NCBI RefSeq assembly: GCF_900078365.1
Contig: NZ_LT598653.1
Location: 2,170,001 to 2,234,000, forward strand
Direction of reading: 5' to 3'
DNA length: 64,000 nucleotides
From: an uncultured Sphingopyxis sp.
GTDB taxonomy: Bacteria; Pseudomonadota; Alphaproteobacteria; Sphingomonadales; Sphingomonadaceae
In this document: one piece after another, positions 1-7,822 of the stretch
Position numbering within the stretch: the first letter of the stretch is position 1
How the letters are laid out: every line of letters begins with the position of its first letter
Notes under the pieces: model-generated
Databases searched by the model: none
What the model saw: the letters and a program-made list of their open reading frames with translations, nothing else
What the model was told of the DNA's origin: nothing
Made by a program: the position numbers and the translations under genes

Positions 1-1685
1 TCGAGTGCGAGCGACACTTCGGAACCCGTTGCGACGAGCACGACCTTGCGACCCGCCGACGCACCGCGCAGGCGATAACCGCCCTTGGCGCAAAGATTTT
101 CGGTGACGTCATGACGCAGCGGCGGGAGGTTCTGGCGGGTCAGCGCGAGCAGCGACGGCCGGTCCTCCTGCGCCAGCGCGAGCGCCCAGCATTCGGCGGT
201 CTCGACTGCGTCGGCGGGGCGCATAACGAGCAGGTTGGGCATCGCGCGCAGCGACTGGAGATGCTCGATCGGCTGGTGCGTCGGACCGTCCTCGCCGAGC
301 CCGATGCTGTCGTGCGTCATCACATAGACGGTGCGCTGGCGCTGGAGCGCCGACAGGCGAATCGCGGCGCGGCAATAATCGGCGAACACCAGGAAGGTGC
401 CGCCATAGGGCACGACGCCGCCATGCAGCGCCATGCCGTTCATCGCCGCCGCCATGCCGAACTCGCGGATGCCATAATAGATATAGCGGCCCGAATAATC
501 GTCCTTCGTCAGCGGCTTGGTCGACGATGTTTTGGTGTTGTTCGAACCAGTGAGGTCGGCGCTGCCGCCCACCAGCGACGCGATGTCGGCGGTGAGCGCG
601 CTCAGCGCGTTTTCCGACGCCTTGCGCGTCGCGACCTTCGGCGGCTCGGCGACGAGCCCGTCGAGATAGGCCTTGAAGGCGTCGCCCGGAATGACCTTGC
701 CGCTAAGACGCGCTTCGAAATCGGTTTTCTTATCGCTATTTGCGAGCCGATCATTCCATTCAGCGTGAAGTTTCTTGCCCTTCTCGCCAAATGCTGCCCA
801 GGCCGATGCGATGTCGCCCGGGATGACGAACGGCTCGGCGGTCCAGCCGAGTTCCCCGCGTGCCGCCGCGATCTCGTCGGCGCCGAGCGGGGCGCCGTGG
901 GTTGCCGACGTCCCCTGCTTGTTCGGCGCGCCGAAGCCGATGATCGTGCGGCACGCGATCAGCGATGGGCGCGGATCGGCGAGCGCGGCGTCGATCGCGC
1001 GGCGAATGTCGGCGGAATCATGGCCGTCGCAGCTTTCGACATGCCAGCCCGTCGCGGCATAGCGCGCCTTCACATCCTCGCTCGTCGACAGGTCGGTCGA
1101 GCCGTCGATGGTGATCTTGTTGTCGTCCCACAGCACGGTCAGGCGCCCAAGGCCGAGGTGGCCGGCGAGACCGATCGCTTCGTGGTTGATGCCTTCCATT
1201 AGGCAGCCGTCGCCGGCGATCACCCAGGTGCGATGATCGACGAGATCGTCGCCATAGATGGCATTCAGATGCCGCTCGGCGATCGCCATGCCGACCGCGG
1301 TCGCGAGCCCCTGCCCCAGCGGCCCGGTCGTCGTCTCGACGCCTTCGAGCTCGAAATTCTCGGGATGCCCCGCGCACGGGCTGCTCAGCTGGCGGAAATT
1401 GCGGATGTCGTCGATCGTCGGCCGCGCATAGCCAGCCAGATGCAGCGTCGCATAGGCGAGCATCGAGCCATGCCCCGCCGACAGCACGAATCGGTCGCGA
1501 TCGGCCCATTTCGGATCGCTCGGATCGAACTTCAGATAGTCCGAATAGAGCACGGTGGCGACGTCGGCCATGCCCATCGGCATCCCGGGATGGCCGCTGT
1601 TCGCGGCCTGTACGGCGTCCATCGCAAGCGCGCGGATCGCGTTGGCGAGTTGACGTTCGGCCAAATGACCTTCGGGATATGTCAT
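1..1685 (-). CDS. tkt: Transketolase, 3' end cut by window edge
   Basis: Transfers two-carbon units between sugar phosphates in the pentose phosphate/Calvin pathways, using thiamine diphosphate and Mg in the cytosol. About 561 residues are visible from the ATG at 1685; roughly the last 100 of a usual ~660 residues lie outside the window. The start reads MTYPEGHLAERQLANAIRAL, followed by the substrate-binding SGHPGMPMG, the TPP/Mg motif AGDGCLMEGINHEA, and later the pyrimidine-domain stretch FVFADYCRAAIRLSAL-like region. It is transcribed away from the divergent small ORF/zapA pair, so the 157-bp gap at 1686-1842 must hold both promoters. No defect is visible. Identification is very secure; only the C-terminal domain cannot be checked. 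Confidence 0.95.
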   Translation of the reverse strand, partial: MTYPEGHLAERQLANAIRALAMDAVQAANSGHPGMPMGMADVATVLYSDYLKFDPSDPKWADRDRFVLSAGHGSMLAYATLHLAGYARPTIDDIRNFRQLSSPCAGHPENFELEGVETTTGPLGQGLATAVGMAIAERHLNAIYGDDLVDHRTWVIAGDGCLMEGINHEAIGLAGHLGLGRLTVLWDDNKITIDGSTDLSTSEDVKARYAATGWHVESCDGHDSADIRRAIDAALADPRPSLIACRTIIGFGAPNKQGTSATHGAPLGADEIAAARGELGWTAEPFVIPGDIASAWAAFGEKGKKLHAEWNDRLANSDKKTDFEARLSGKVIPGDAFKAYLDGLVAEPPKVATRKASENALSALTADIASLVGGSADLTGSNNTKTSSTKPLTKDDYSGRYIYYGIREFGMAAAMNGMALHGGVVPYGGTFLVFADYCRAAIRLSALQRQRTVYVMTHDSIGLGEDGPTHQPIEHLQSLRAMPNLLVMRPADAVETAECWALALAQEDRPSLLALTRQNLPPLRHDVTENLCAKGGYRLRGASAGRKVVLVATGSEVSLAL

Positions 1686-1842
1686 GAGTCCCCCGGGAAA
1701 GGATGTGAAGATGACCGGATTCGGTGGGGACAGCCCTTTGCGGGGGCGGGGCCGGGAGTCAACCGCTTGCGGCACAAATTCTGGCGCGTTTCGGCGCGGA
1801 GAGGCGATTGCACGCCTCCACGCGCGCTGCTAACCCTTGGGC

Positions 1843-2049
1843 ATGGAACTCGATCTCGACGAATCCAGCCTGGCTATCGGCCGTATCGAACGCGCGCTCA
1901 GCCGCATCGAAAAGGCCCTGGCCGACCGGGCGAACCGCCCCGCCCCGGCGATTGCCGCCCCCCCCGCCGATCAGTCGGCGCTGAAAGCCGAAGTCGCCGC
2001 CGTCATCGGCGAGCTCGACCGGCTGATCGCGGAGGCCGACCGTGGCTGA
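1843..2049 (+). CDS. Small conserved protein upstream of zapA
   Basis: A 68-residue protein of unknown function beginning MELDLDESSLAIGRIERALS. It looks like one helix (a possible coiled coil) up to about residue 28, a Pro/Ala-rich linker, and a second helix rich in Ala, Glu and Leu (residues 45-66). The ATG at 1843 is preferred over an in-frame TTG six bases upstream. Its 3' end overlaps the GTG start of zapA by 8 bases, so the two are probably translationally coupled. In alphaproteobacteria a short helical ORF often precedes zapA, and a role near the divisome is a reasonable but unproved guess. Codon use matches its neighbours. Confidence 0.7.
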   Translation: MELDLDESSLAIGRIERALSRIEKALADRANRPAPAIAAPPADQSALKAEVAAVIGELDRLIAEADRG

Positions 2050-2488
2050 CGTCAAGCTGACCATCGCGGGCCGTCCCTATGACGTCCACTGCGCCGACGG
2101 GCAGGAAGCGCAGCTGGCCCAGCTCGCCGCGGTCGTCGATGAAAAGGTCCGCGCGATGCCGGGCGGAACCGAGGTTCGCCAATTGCTGTTCGCGGCGCTC
2201 ATGCTCGCCGACGAGATGCAGGAAGCCCGCGGCAAGGTCGAAAAGACCGAACCGCAGTCCGATTCGCTGCGCGCGGCGGTCGCGCTCGCCGAGAGCCGCG
2301 AAGCGCAGGCGCGCGACGAACTGAAAGCCGCCGTCGCGCGCGAGCAGGACGCGATCAACGCATTGGAGGCCGCGCGGCAAAATGCCGCGACCGCGGCGCC
2401 TGCCGCCAATCCGTCGCACGACCGGGCGCTGCTGCAGATTGCAGACCGGATCGAAAGCCTCGCCGCGAAAGTCGAGCAACTCCCTTGA
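2042..2488 (+). CDS. zapA: Cell division protein ZapA
   Basis: ZapA binds FtsZ and bundles its filaments at mid-cell. The N-terminal globular part (about residues 1-70) has the family pattern: MADVKLTIAGRPYDVHC, then a region ending QLLFAALMLADEM. The rest is a long charged helix (about residues 75-148) expected to form the coiled-coil dimer/tetramer stalk. At 148 residues it is a little longer than the E. coli protein (109), mainly in the coiled coil. The start is GTG at 2042 inside the end of the previous ORF. A 6S RNA gene and fau follow, the classical order in proteobacteria, which supports the call independently. Confidence 0.9.
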   Translation: MADVKLTIAGRPYDVHCADGQEAQLAQLAAVVDEKVRAMPGGTEVRQLLFAALMLADEMQEARGKVEKTEPQSDSLRAAVALAESREAQARDELKAAVAREQDAINALEAARQNAATAAPAANPSHDRALLQIADRIESLAAKVEQLP

Positions 2489-2519
2489 GCAAACAAGGCC
2501 ACGCCCCTACATAGGGGAC

Positions 2520-2678
2520 GGCGGGCACTGCCCTGCACGAGCCGCTGCGAATATCCCTGAGGCGATACATCATCCAAGGGAGCTGTCCCTGCCCGGACCC
2601 TGGTCCGACGTATATGGTTCCCACCTGACGTTACTGGCGTCAGAGGATTTTCCGGCAAACGACTATGGTGGTCCCGCC
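2520..2678 (+). ncRNA. ssrS: 6S RNA
   Basis: Regulatory RNA that mimics an open promoter and sequesters sigma-70 RNA polymerase in stationary phase. It lies in the canonical place between zapA and fau. The closing stem is visible as GGCGGG at 2520-2525 against CCCGCC at 2673-2678. The conserved 5' strand of the central bubble, CCCTGAGGCGATA, is near 2555-2567, and the matching 3' purine/pyrimidine-rich stretches follow. Length (~159 nt) is slightly below the 184 nt of E. coli. Ends are inferred from pairing, so the mature termini may differ by several bases. Confidence 0.85.
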
Positions 2679-2706
2679 AACCAGCCATCAAGCTCCCGAG
2701 GAGGCG

Positions 2707-3300
2707 ATGACCGACCTGTCCGCCGACCTCATCCAGCAGAAGCGGAAATTGCGCGAGCGGCTGCGCTTCCGGCGGCGGCATTTCGCCGCCAATCTCGACG
2801 GCATGGCGCGATTGGCCGCTTTCCGCGTGCTCCCCGAGCCGCTTTCCGCGCTTCTCGCCGATCATGGCGTCATCGGCGCCTATGTCGCATTGGGCGACGA
2901 GCCCGACATCCTGCCGATGTTCGCGGACCTCGGCGAAGCCGGCGCGCTTGCCCTGCCCCACCATGCCGGGCGGATCGCTGAAATGTCGTTCCGCCGCTGG
3001 CGTCCGGGCGAGTCGCTCGAAAAGGGCCCATGGGGCACGCAGCAGCCCGGCGACGATGCGCCGCTGGCGACGCCCGGCCTCATCTTCTGCCCGCTCGTCG
3101 GTTTCGACCGCCGCGGCGGCCGGATTGGTCAGGGCGGCGGCCATTACGACCGCTATTTCGCCGCGCACCCAGACGCGCTGCGCATCGGTATCGGCTGGTC
3201 GGTGCAGGAAATCGACGCTACGCCGCGCGAATCGACCGATGTCGCGCTCGACGCGATATGGACCGAGCAGGAATTTATCCTTTGCGGAGATCGTTTGTGA
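2707..3300 (+). CDS. fau: 5-formyltetrahydrofolate cyclo-ligase
   Basis: Converts 5-formyl-THF to 5,10-methenyl-THF with ATP, returning an inhibitory folate to the C1 pool. The 197-residue protein has the basic N-terminal helix QKRKLRERLRFRRR, the middle sheet GAYVALGDEPDILPM, and the diagnostic C-terminal FDRRGGRIGQGGGHYDRY (nucleotide/folate site, about residues 134-151). ATG 2707 is chosen because GAGGAGG sits just upstream; an earlier in-frame ATG at 2665 would lie inside the 6S RNA. It follows the 6S RNA, as in E. coli, and may be co-transcribed with it. Its end overlaps the next GTG start by 4 bases. Confidence 0.92.
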   Translation: MTDLSADLIQQKRKLRERLRFRRRHFAANLDGMARLAAFRVLPEPLSALLADHGVIGAYVALGDEPDILPMFADLGEAGALALPHHAGRIAEMSFRRWRPGESLEKGPWGTQQPGDDAPLATPGLIFCPLVGFDRRGGRIGQGGGHYDRYFAAHPDALRIGIGWSVQEIDATPRESTDVALDAIWTEQEFILCGDRL

Positions 3301-3542
3301 ATCAGGACAGCCAGGATCGGTTCAACGGCAATCCACAGCCCAGCTGGCGCAAGCCCGCGGGCATGTTCCTGATCCTCGCGCTGATCGCGGGCTGGACCGC
3401 GATCGTCGTCAGCCTTTCGCCCTGGGTCGGCACCTGGCCGGTGCTGGTGCAGGCGGTCTTCTATCTCGTGGCGGGGATCCTATGGATCGCGCCGCTGAAG
3501 CCGCTGCTGCGCTGGATGGAACTGGGGACTTGGCGCCGCTGA
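3297..3542 (+). CDS. DUF2842 small membrane protein
   Basis: An 81-residue protein whose GTG start (3297) overlaps the fau stop codon (GTGA), which indicates coupled translation. After a polar N terminus (MNQDSQDRFNGNPQPSWRKP) there are two predicted transmembrane helices, about residues 20-40 (FLILALIAGWTAIVVSL) and 48-66 (VLVQAVFYLVAGILWIA), and a basic tail ending KPLLRWMELGTWRR. The WRKP...GILWIAPLKPL...WM pattern fits the DUF2842 family of alphaproteobacterial inner-membrane proteins. Function is unknown. It is the last gene of the short zapA-fau cluster and precedes a convergent tRNA. Confidence 0.8.
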   Translation: MNQDSQDRFNGNPQPSWRKPAGMFLILALIAGWTAIVVSLSPWVGTWPVLVQAVFYLVAGILWIAPLKPLLRWMELGTWRR

Positions 3543-3620
3543 GGCGCGGCGCCAGTCTAAAATTTCCGGTGATGGAAAATCCCAAACTGCGGTGACCATT
3601 CCGTCCAGAAAGACGAGGAA

Positions 3621-3697
3621 TGGCGCGAGTGACGGGGCTCGAACCCGCGACCTCCGGCGTGACAGGCCGGCACTCTAACCAACTGAGCTACACCCGC
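3621..3697 (-). tRNA. tRNA-Asp (GTC)
   Basis: On the minus strand the gene reads GCGGGTGTAGCTCAG..., with acceptor stem GCGGGTG/CACTCGC, a D arm, an anticodon stem CCGGC/GCCGG closing the loop CTGTCAC (anticodon GTC, Asp), a T arm with GGTTCGAGCC, and an encoded CCA. Length is 77 nt. It stands alone, downstream (on its strand) of nothing and just before the AI-2E permease gene read on the same strand. Confidence 0.95.
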
Positions 3698-3740
3698 GTG
3701 TGCTTGGGAGCCGCGCCAATATGGCCCCTGCTCCGACCTG

Positions 3741-4967
3741 TCAACCGTCGCTTTCATCATGCGTGCGATTTAATCGATCGCGCACCTCGTCGGTGGTGGT
3801 CAGCGTGCCATGTTCGAACAGGAAACCCGCGAGATCTGGCGTCCCCGTCGACGCAAGCACCGTCTGCAAAATCAGCAGCAAGGGAACCGCGAGCAGCGCG
3901 CCCGGCGTCCCCCACACCCATCCCCAGAAGCTCAATGACACAAGAATGAGCAGCGGATTGATCGTCAGCCGCTTGCCGAGCACGAGCGGCGTGATCAGAT
4001 TCGCCTCGACCAGATGCACGCCGATGAAGATCAGCGCGGGCAGCAGCGCGAGCCCGACCGCGTCGAAGGTCATCAGTCCGCCGAGCCCCAGCAGCACCGC
4101 GGCGACGATCGGCCCCAGATAGGGCACGAAATTGCAGATGCTGACGATCCCGCCCCACATGAAAGGCGACGGCATCCCCAGCGCCCAGAGCAGCAACGCG
4201 ACGGTGAGGCCGAGAATGGCGTTGATCATCGTGATCGTCGCCAGATAGTCAGCGGTCGCATCGACGACATTCTGGATCACGCGCGCGGTCTGCATCGCGC
4301 CGTCGAAGCTGCCGCGCCGGCGAATCGTGCCTTGGCGCAGCCGGGTCCAGCCCGCGAGGAAGAAGAAGATGACGAGCACCGCGAAAAACAGCTGGATCGC
4401 CGCCGAGGGCGCCGACGAGATGAAATAGTCGACGACCGATGTCGGCGCGGTCGCGGCGACCGCCTGCGCGGTCGCCTCGGTGCCGCTGGCGACCGAGGCC
4501 AGCGTGCGATCGACGAAGCGTTGCAGCGTCGAATAAAAGTCGATGAGCGGCGCGAGGTTGCTCTGGATGCGCGGAATCGATTCGGGAATGCGCGCGAACC
4601 AGCCCGTCGCCGGCACGACGATGATCGCGAGCGCCGCGTTGATGATCGCAAGAAAGGTCGCGAGCGCGAAAAACGCCGCGAGCGCCGATGGCAGCCCGCG
4701 ACGCTCGAGCCATTCGAGCAGCGGCACGAGCGCGATCGCGATAACGATGGCCGCGGTGAGCGGCAGGAAGAATTCGGCGCCGGCCTGCAAGGCGAAGGGC
4801 AGACCGAGGCAAAAGGCGGCGCCGAGGATCAGCGCCAGCGCGGCGAGAAGCCGGTCGCGGCGGAAATCGTCGATCTCGATCTGGTGCAGCGGATGGACGC
4901 GCGGCGGATGCACATCCTTGCTGCCCCGGTCCTCCGCCACCCCTTTTCTCCTCGTCAACCGCTTCAT
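3741..4967 (-). CDS. AI-2E family (DUF20) membrane permease
   Basis: A 408-residue inner-membrane protein of the AI-2 exporter / UPF0118 family. Members include TqsA, but most have unknown substrates, and sodium/proton or small-molecule export is only a family-level guess. After a charged N terminus there are paired hydrophobic segments at about 40-60 and 68-88, another at about 105-125, then a soluble stretch, and a C-terminal bundle with the family hallmarks GIVSICNFVPYLGPIVAAVL and HLVEANLITPLVLGKRL. Length is slightly above the usual 350-380 because of the N-terminal extension. It is read toward tRNA-Asp; the divergent 165-bp gap at 4968-5132 separates it from the DUF11 locus. Confidence 0.88.
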   Translation of the reverse strand: MKRLTRRKGVAEDRGSKDVHPPRVHPLHQIEIDDFRRDRLLAALALILGAAFCLGLPFALQAGAEFFLPLTAAIVIAIALVPLLEWLERRGLPSALAAFFALATFLAIINAALAIIVVPATGWFARIPESIPRIQSNLAPLIDFYSTLQRFVDRTLASVASGTEATAQAVAATAPTSVVDYFISSAPSAAIQLFFAVLVIFFFLAGWTRLRQGTIRRRGSFDGAMQTARVIQNVVDATADYLATITMINAILGLTVALLLWALGMPSPFMWGGIVSICNFVPYLGPIVAAVLLGLGGLMTFDAVGLALLPALIFIGVHLVEANLITPLVLGKRLTINPLLILVSLSFWGWVWGTPGALLAVPLLLILQTVLASTGTPDLAGFLFEHGTLTTTDEVRDRLNRTHDESDG

Positions 4968-5132
4968 CTTACGCGCGCTTTATGTCCCGCGCCAGCCGCC
5001 GTGTTGGTGTCCGCGCGAATGCGGCGCATGTCCCTATTTGGAACAAAACACCGCTTCCTACCTGCCTTTTAACCAGAAATTACCCTTTATCGGCGACTGA
5101 CGGCTCCAAGGACCAACCTGTTCGGAGTCAAA

Positions 5133-6137
5133 ATGATGATGATAGCGCCTGTGGGGGGCGCGAAGCATCGGCTTCTTCCCTCTTGTTCAACCCTTGCCCT
5201 GCTCGCCGCGCTTGCGCTGCCGATGCAGGCGGAGGCCGCCGGCACACGCGCCGGCTCGACCATCAGCAACACCGCGAGCGCGAGCTTCGATACCGGCGGC
5301 GGCACGACCACGGTCGCTTCGAACCGTATCGACCTGCTCGTCGACGAACTGCTCGACGTCACCGTCGCTTCGGGCAATCCGGGCGACGTGCCGACAACGC
5401 CCGGCGCGACGGGGCAGGTGCTCACCTTCTCGGTCACGAACAGCGGCAACGGCGCCGAAGCCTTCGGGCTCAGCGCGATCGTCAACGCCGGCGGCGACGA
5501 TTATGATCCCGTCGTCACCCAAATCTATCTCGACAATGGCGACGGCCTCTTCGATTCGGGCACCGACACGCTCTATACGGCGGGCGCGAACGATCCGTCG
5601 CTCGACCCCGATCAGAGCGTCACCGTCTTCGTCCTCGCGACGACGCCGGGCTCGACCGCCGACGGCCATCGCGGCATCGTCAGCCTCGCCGCCGCCGCGA
5701 AGACCGGCACCGGCGATCCCGGCGACAGCTTTGCGGGACAGGGCGAAGGCGGCGGCGATGCCGTCGTCGGCACGACCGGCGCCGATGGCGAGGACGCCGG
5801 CGCCTTCCTCGTCTCGGCCGCGACGGTCACGCTCGTCAAATCGGCGGTCGTGACCAACTCGCTGAGCACCGCCGATCCGATCCCGGGCGCGACGATTACC
5901 TATACGATCGTCGCCACCGTCGCGGGCAGCGGTTCGGTGAGCGGCCTCGCGATCACCGACGATATTCCGGCGGACACCGCCTATGTCCCCGGCTCGATCA
6001 CGCTTGGCGGCGGCGCTCTCACCGACGCGGCCGATGCCGACGCGGGCGATTATAACGGCACGCGGATCAGCGTCGCGCTCGGCACCGTCGCCGGCGGCCA
6101 GACCCGCACCGTCACCTTCCAGACCACGATCGATTGA
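5133..6137 (+). CDS. Exported DUF11-repeat protein (first of locus)
   Basis: A 334-residue secreted protein. The start ATG 5133 has GGAG five bases upstream. A signal peptide ends near AALALPMQAEA (about residues 20-36). Next comes a module TISNTASASF...SNRIDLLVDE (about 43-72) that recurs in two other proteins of this locus. The middle holds an Asp/Gly-rich segment, DNGDGLFDSGTDTLY, that could bind Ca. The C-terminal ~100 residues (TLVKSAVV...DPIPGATITYTIV...) form a DUF11-type beta-sandwich repeat found in surface proteins. No LPXTG or membrane anchor is present, as expected for a Gram-negative. The stop overlaps the following ORF's frame (TGATG). Periplasmic or surface role is inferred; no enzyme motif is seen. 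Confidence 0.75.
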   Translation: MMMIAPVGGAKHRLLPSCSTLALLAALALPMQAEAAGTRAGSTISNTASASFDTGGGTTTVASNRIDLLVDELLDVTVASGNPGDVPTTPGATGQVLTFSVTNSGNGAEAFGLSAIVNAGGDDYDPVVTQIYLDNGDGLFDSGTDTLYTAGANDPSLDPDQSVTVFVLATTPGSTADGHRGIVSLAAAAKTGTGDPGDSFAGQGEGGGDAVVGTTGADGEDAGAFLVSAATVTLVKSAVVTNSLSTADPIPGATITYTIVATVAGSGSVSGLAITDDIPADTAYVPGSITLGGGALTDAADADAGDYNGTRISVALGTVAGGQTRTVTFQTTID

Positions 6138-6148
6138 TGGAGATGCCC

Positions 6149-6613
6149 ATGCGCACCCGCCTCTTCTTTCTGCTCGCCACGCTGATGCCCGGCCCCGCGC
6201 TCGCCGCGAATCAGGTCGCGCTCGACAATCATGTCTTCGTCGAGCGCGTTTCGACCGACGCCGAGGGCAGGCAACGCATATTGCTCGAAGAACCGAAGGT
6301 CGTCGTTCCCGGCGACCGGCTCGTCTTCGTGCTCAACTATCGCAACGCCGGCGCGCAGCCGGCCGACAAGTTCGTCGTCACCAACCCGATGCCCGCGGCG
6401 GTTCGCTTCGCGGATGCCGGCGACGCGCAGCCCTTCGTCTCGGTCGATGGCGGCAAGCAGTGGGGACTGCTTTCCGACCTCAGCGTTCCGATGGCGGACG
6501 GCGCGCGCCGCGCCGCGCAACCCGCCGACGTGACGCATATCCGCTGGGCCTTTCAGAACCCGATACCGGTCGGCGGCACGGGCAAGCTCATGTTTCGGGG
6601 AGTTGTCAAATAG
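6149..6613 (+). CDS. Small exported protein of the DUF11 locus
   Basis: A 154-residue protein with a clear signal peptide, MRTRLFFLLATLMPGPALAA, cleaved near residue 20. The mature part is a single all-beta domain with VVVPGDRLVFVLNYRNAGAQ and FVVTNPMPAAVRFADA, the same layout as a DUF11/conserved-repeat sandwich (an opening 'G-D-x-V-x-Y' strand then 'DxxP' strand). ATG 6149 is preferred because GGAG lies six bases upstream; ATG 6137, which overlaps the previous stop, is possible. It lacks the NTAS module shared by its neighbours. It could be a chaperone-like or subunit partner of the other exported proteins, but no function can be assigned. Confidence 0.72.
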   Translation: MRTRLFFLLATLMPGPALAANQVALDNHVFVERVSTDAEGRQRILLEEPKVVVPGDRLVFVLNYRNAGAQPADKFVVTNPMPAAVRFADAGDAQPFVSVDGGKQWGLLSDLSVPMADGARRAAQPADVTHIRWAFQNPIPVGGTGKLMFRGVVK

Positions 6614-6687
6614 CGAAGTGAAACAAGCCGCTTGACGGTCGCCAGCGGTGGGGAAACGGCGACCATATAAAGCCCAGGAGCTCAGCT

Positions 6688-7755
6688 ATGACCAGCAAGC
6701 TGACTTATATGGGTGCCATCGGTCTGACGGCGCTTTCGAGCGTCGCCGCCGCGCCGGCCTTTGCCGCCGGCACGACCGCGGGCACCACGATCACCAATAC
6801 CGCCACCGTCGACTATCAGGTCGGTGGCGTCGCGCAGGGCCAGCAGTCGGCGTCGAACAATTTCACCGTCGACCGCAAGATCAACCTGCTCGTCGAGGAA
6901 GTCGCCGATCTCACCACGACCGTCGTACCCGGACAGGCGAATGCCGTCACGACATTCGAGCTGACGAACCTGTCGAACGAGACGCTCGATTTCGCGCTCA
7001 CGGCGACGCAAATCGCCGGCGGCACGGCTTCCCACGGCGGCACCGACAGCTTCGACGCCGATAATGTCCGCATCTATCGCGACAACACCGCGTCGGGGAC
7101 GATCGGCAGCTGGGACGCGGGCGACACGCTGATCACCAATTATATCGACGAGCTCGTCGTCGATACGGCCATTCGCCTGTTCGTCGTCGCCGACATTCCG
7201 GCCGGCCTTGCCAACAATGCGGTCGCCGGCGTGACGCTACGCGCCACGGCGCGCGAAGGCGGAACCATCGGCGCGCAGGGCGCGGCGATCACCGAAACCA
7301 CCGGCGCCAATACCGCCGGCAAGGACACGGTCTTCGCCGACGTCACGGCCGGCGTCGCGGGCGACGCGGCACGCGACGGATCGCACAGCGACAATGACGA
7401 TTATACGGTGCAGACCGCGACATTGACGGTCACGAAGTCCAGCCGCATCATCTCGGACCCCGTCAACGCGACGAGCAATCCGAAGCTGATCCCCGGCGCG
7501 GTTATCGAATATTGCATCGCGGTCGCCAACACCGGCAGCGCCGCTGCGACCTCGGTAGTGATCACCGACCCGGTTCCGGGCCAGCTGACGTTCAATGCGG
7601 GGTCGATCCTGCTCGGCGGCACGGTCACCAGCGGGACATGCGATTTCAACGGCGCGACCGGTGGCAGTTATGCGGCGCCGAACGTGTCGGGCACGATCGC
7701 CTCGATCGCCGCGGGCACCGCCAGCACGCTCGTTTTCCGCGCGACCGTCAACTGA
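6688..7755 (+). CDS. Exported DUF11-repeat protein (second copy)
   Basis: A 355-residue secreted protein, paralogous in layout to the one at 5133. Signal peptide about residues 1-27 (ending AAPAFAA), then the shared module TTITNTATVDYQVGG...DRKINLLVEE, an Asp-rich middle (DSFDADNVRIYRD; SWDAGDTLITNY), and a C-terminal DUF11-type sandwich beginning TLTVTKSSRI with GAVIEYCIAVANTGSA. Two Cys in the last domain (in EYCIAV and SGTCDF) could form a disulphide in the periplasm. AGGAG precedes ATG 6688 by about six bases. The 74-bp gap from the previous gene leaves room for a promoter but the locus probably forms one operon. Confidence 0.75.
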   Translation: MTSKLTYMGAIGLTALSSVAAAPAFAAGTTAGTTITNTATVDYQVGGVAQGQQSASNNFTVDRKINLLVEEVADLTTTVVPGQANAVTTFELTNLSNETLDFALTATQIAGGTASHGGTDSFDADNVRIYRDNTASGTIGSWDAGDTLITNYIDELVVDTAIRLFVVADIPAGLANNAVAGVTLRATAREGGTIGAQGAAITETTGANTAGKDTVFADVTAGVAGDAARDGSHSDNDDYTVQTATLTVTKSSRIISDPVNATSNPKLIPGAVIEYCIAVANTGSAAATSVVITDPVPGQLTFNAGSILLGGTVTSGTCDFNGATGGSYAAPNVSGTIASIAAGTASTLVFRATVN

Positions 7756-7822
7756 TCGGGTAACGAACGGGGCTGCGGGCGATCCGGCAAAGCCGGCGTC
7801 CGCGGCCCCCTTCGGGGCTTGC

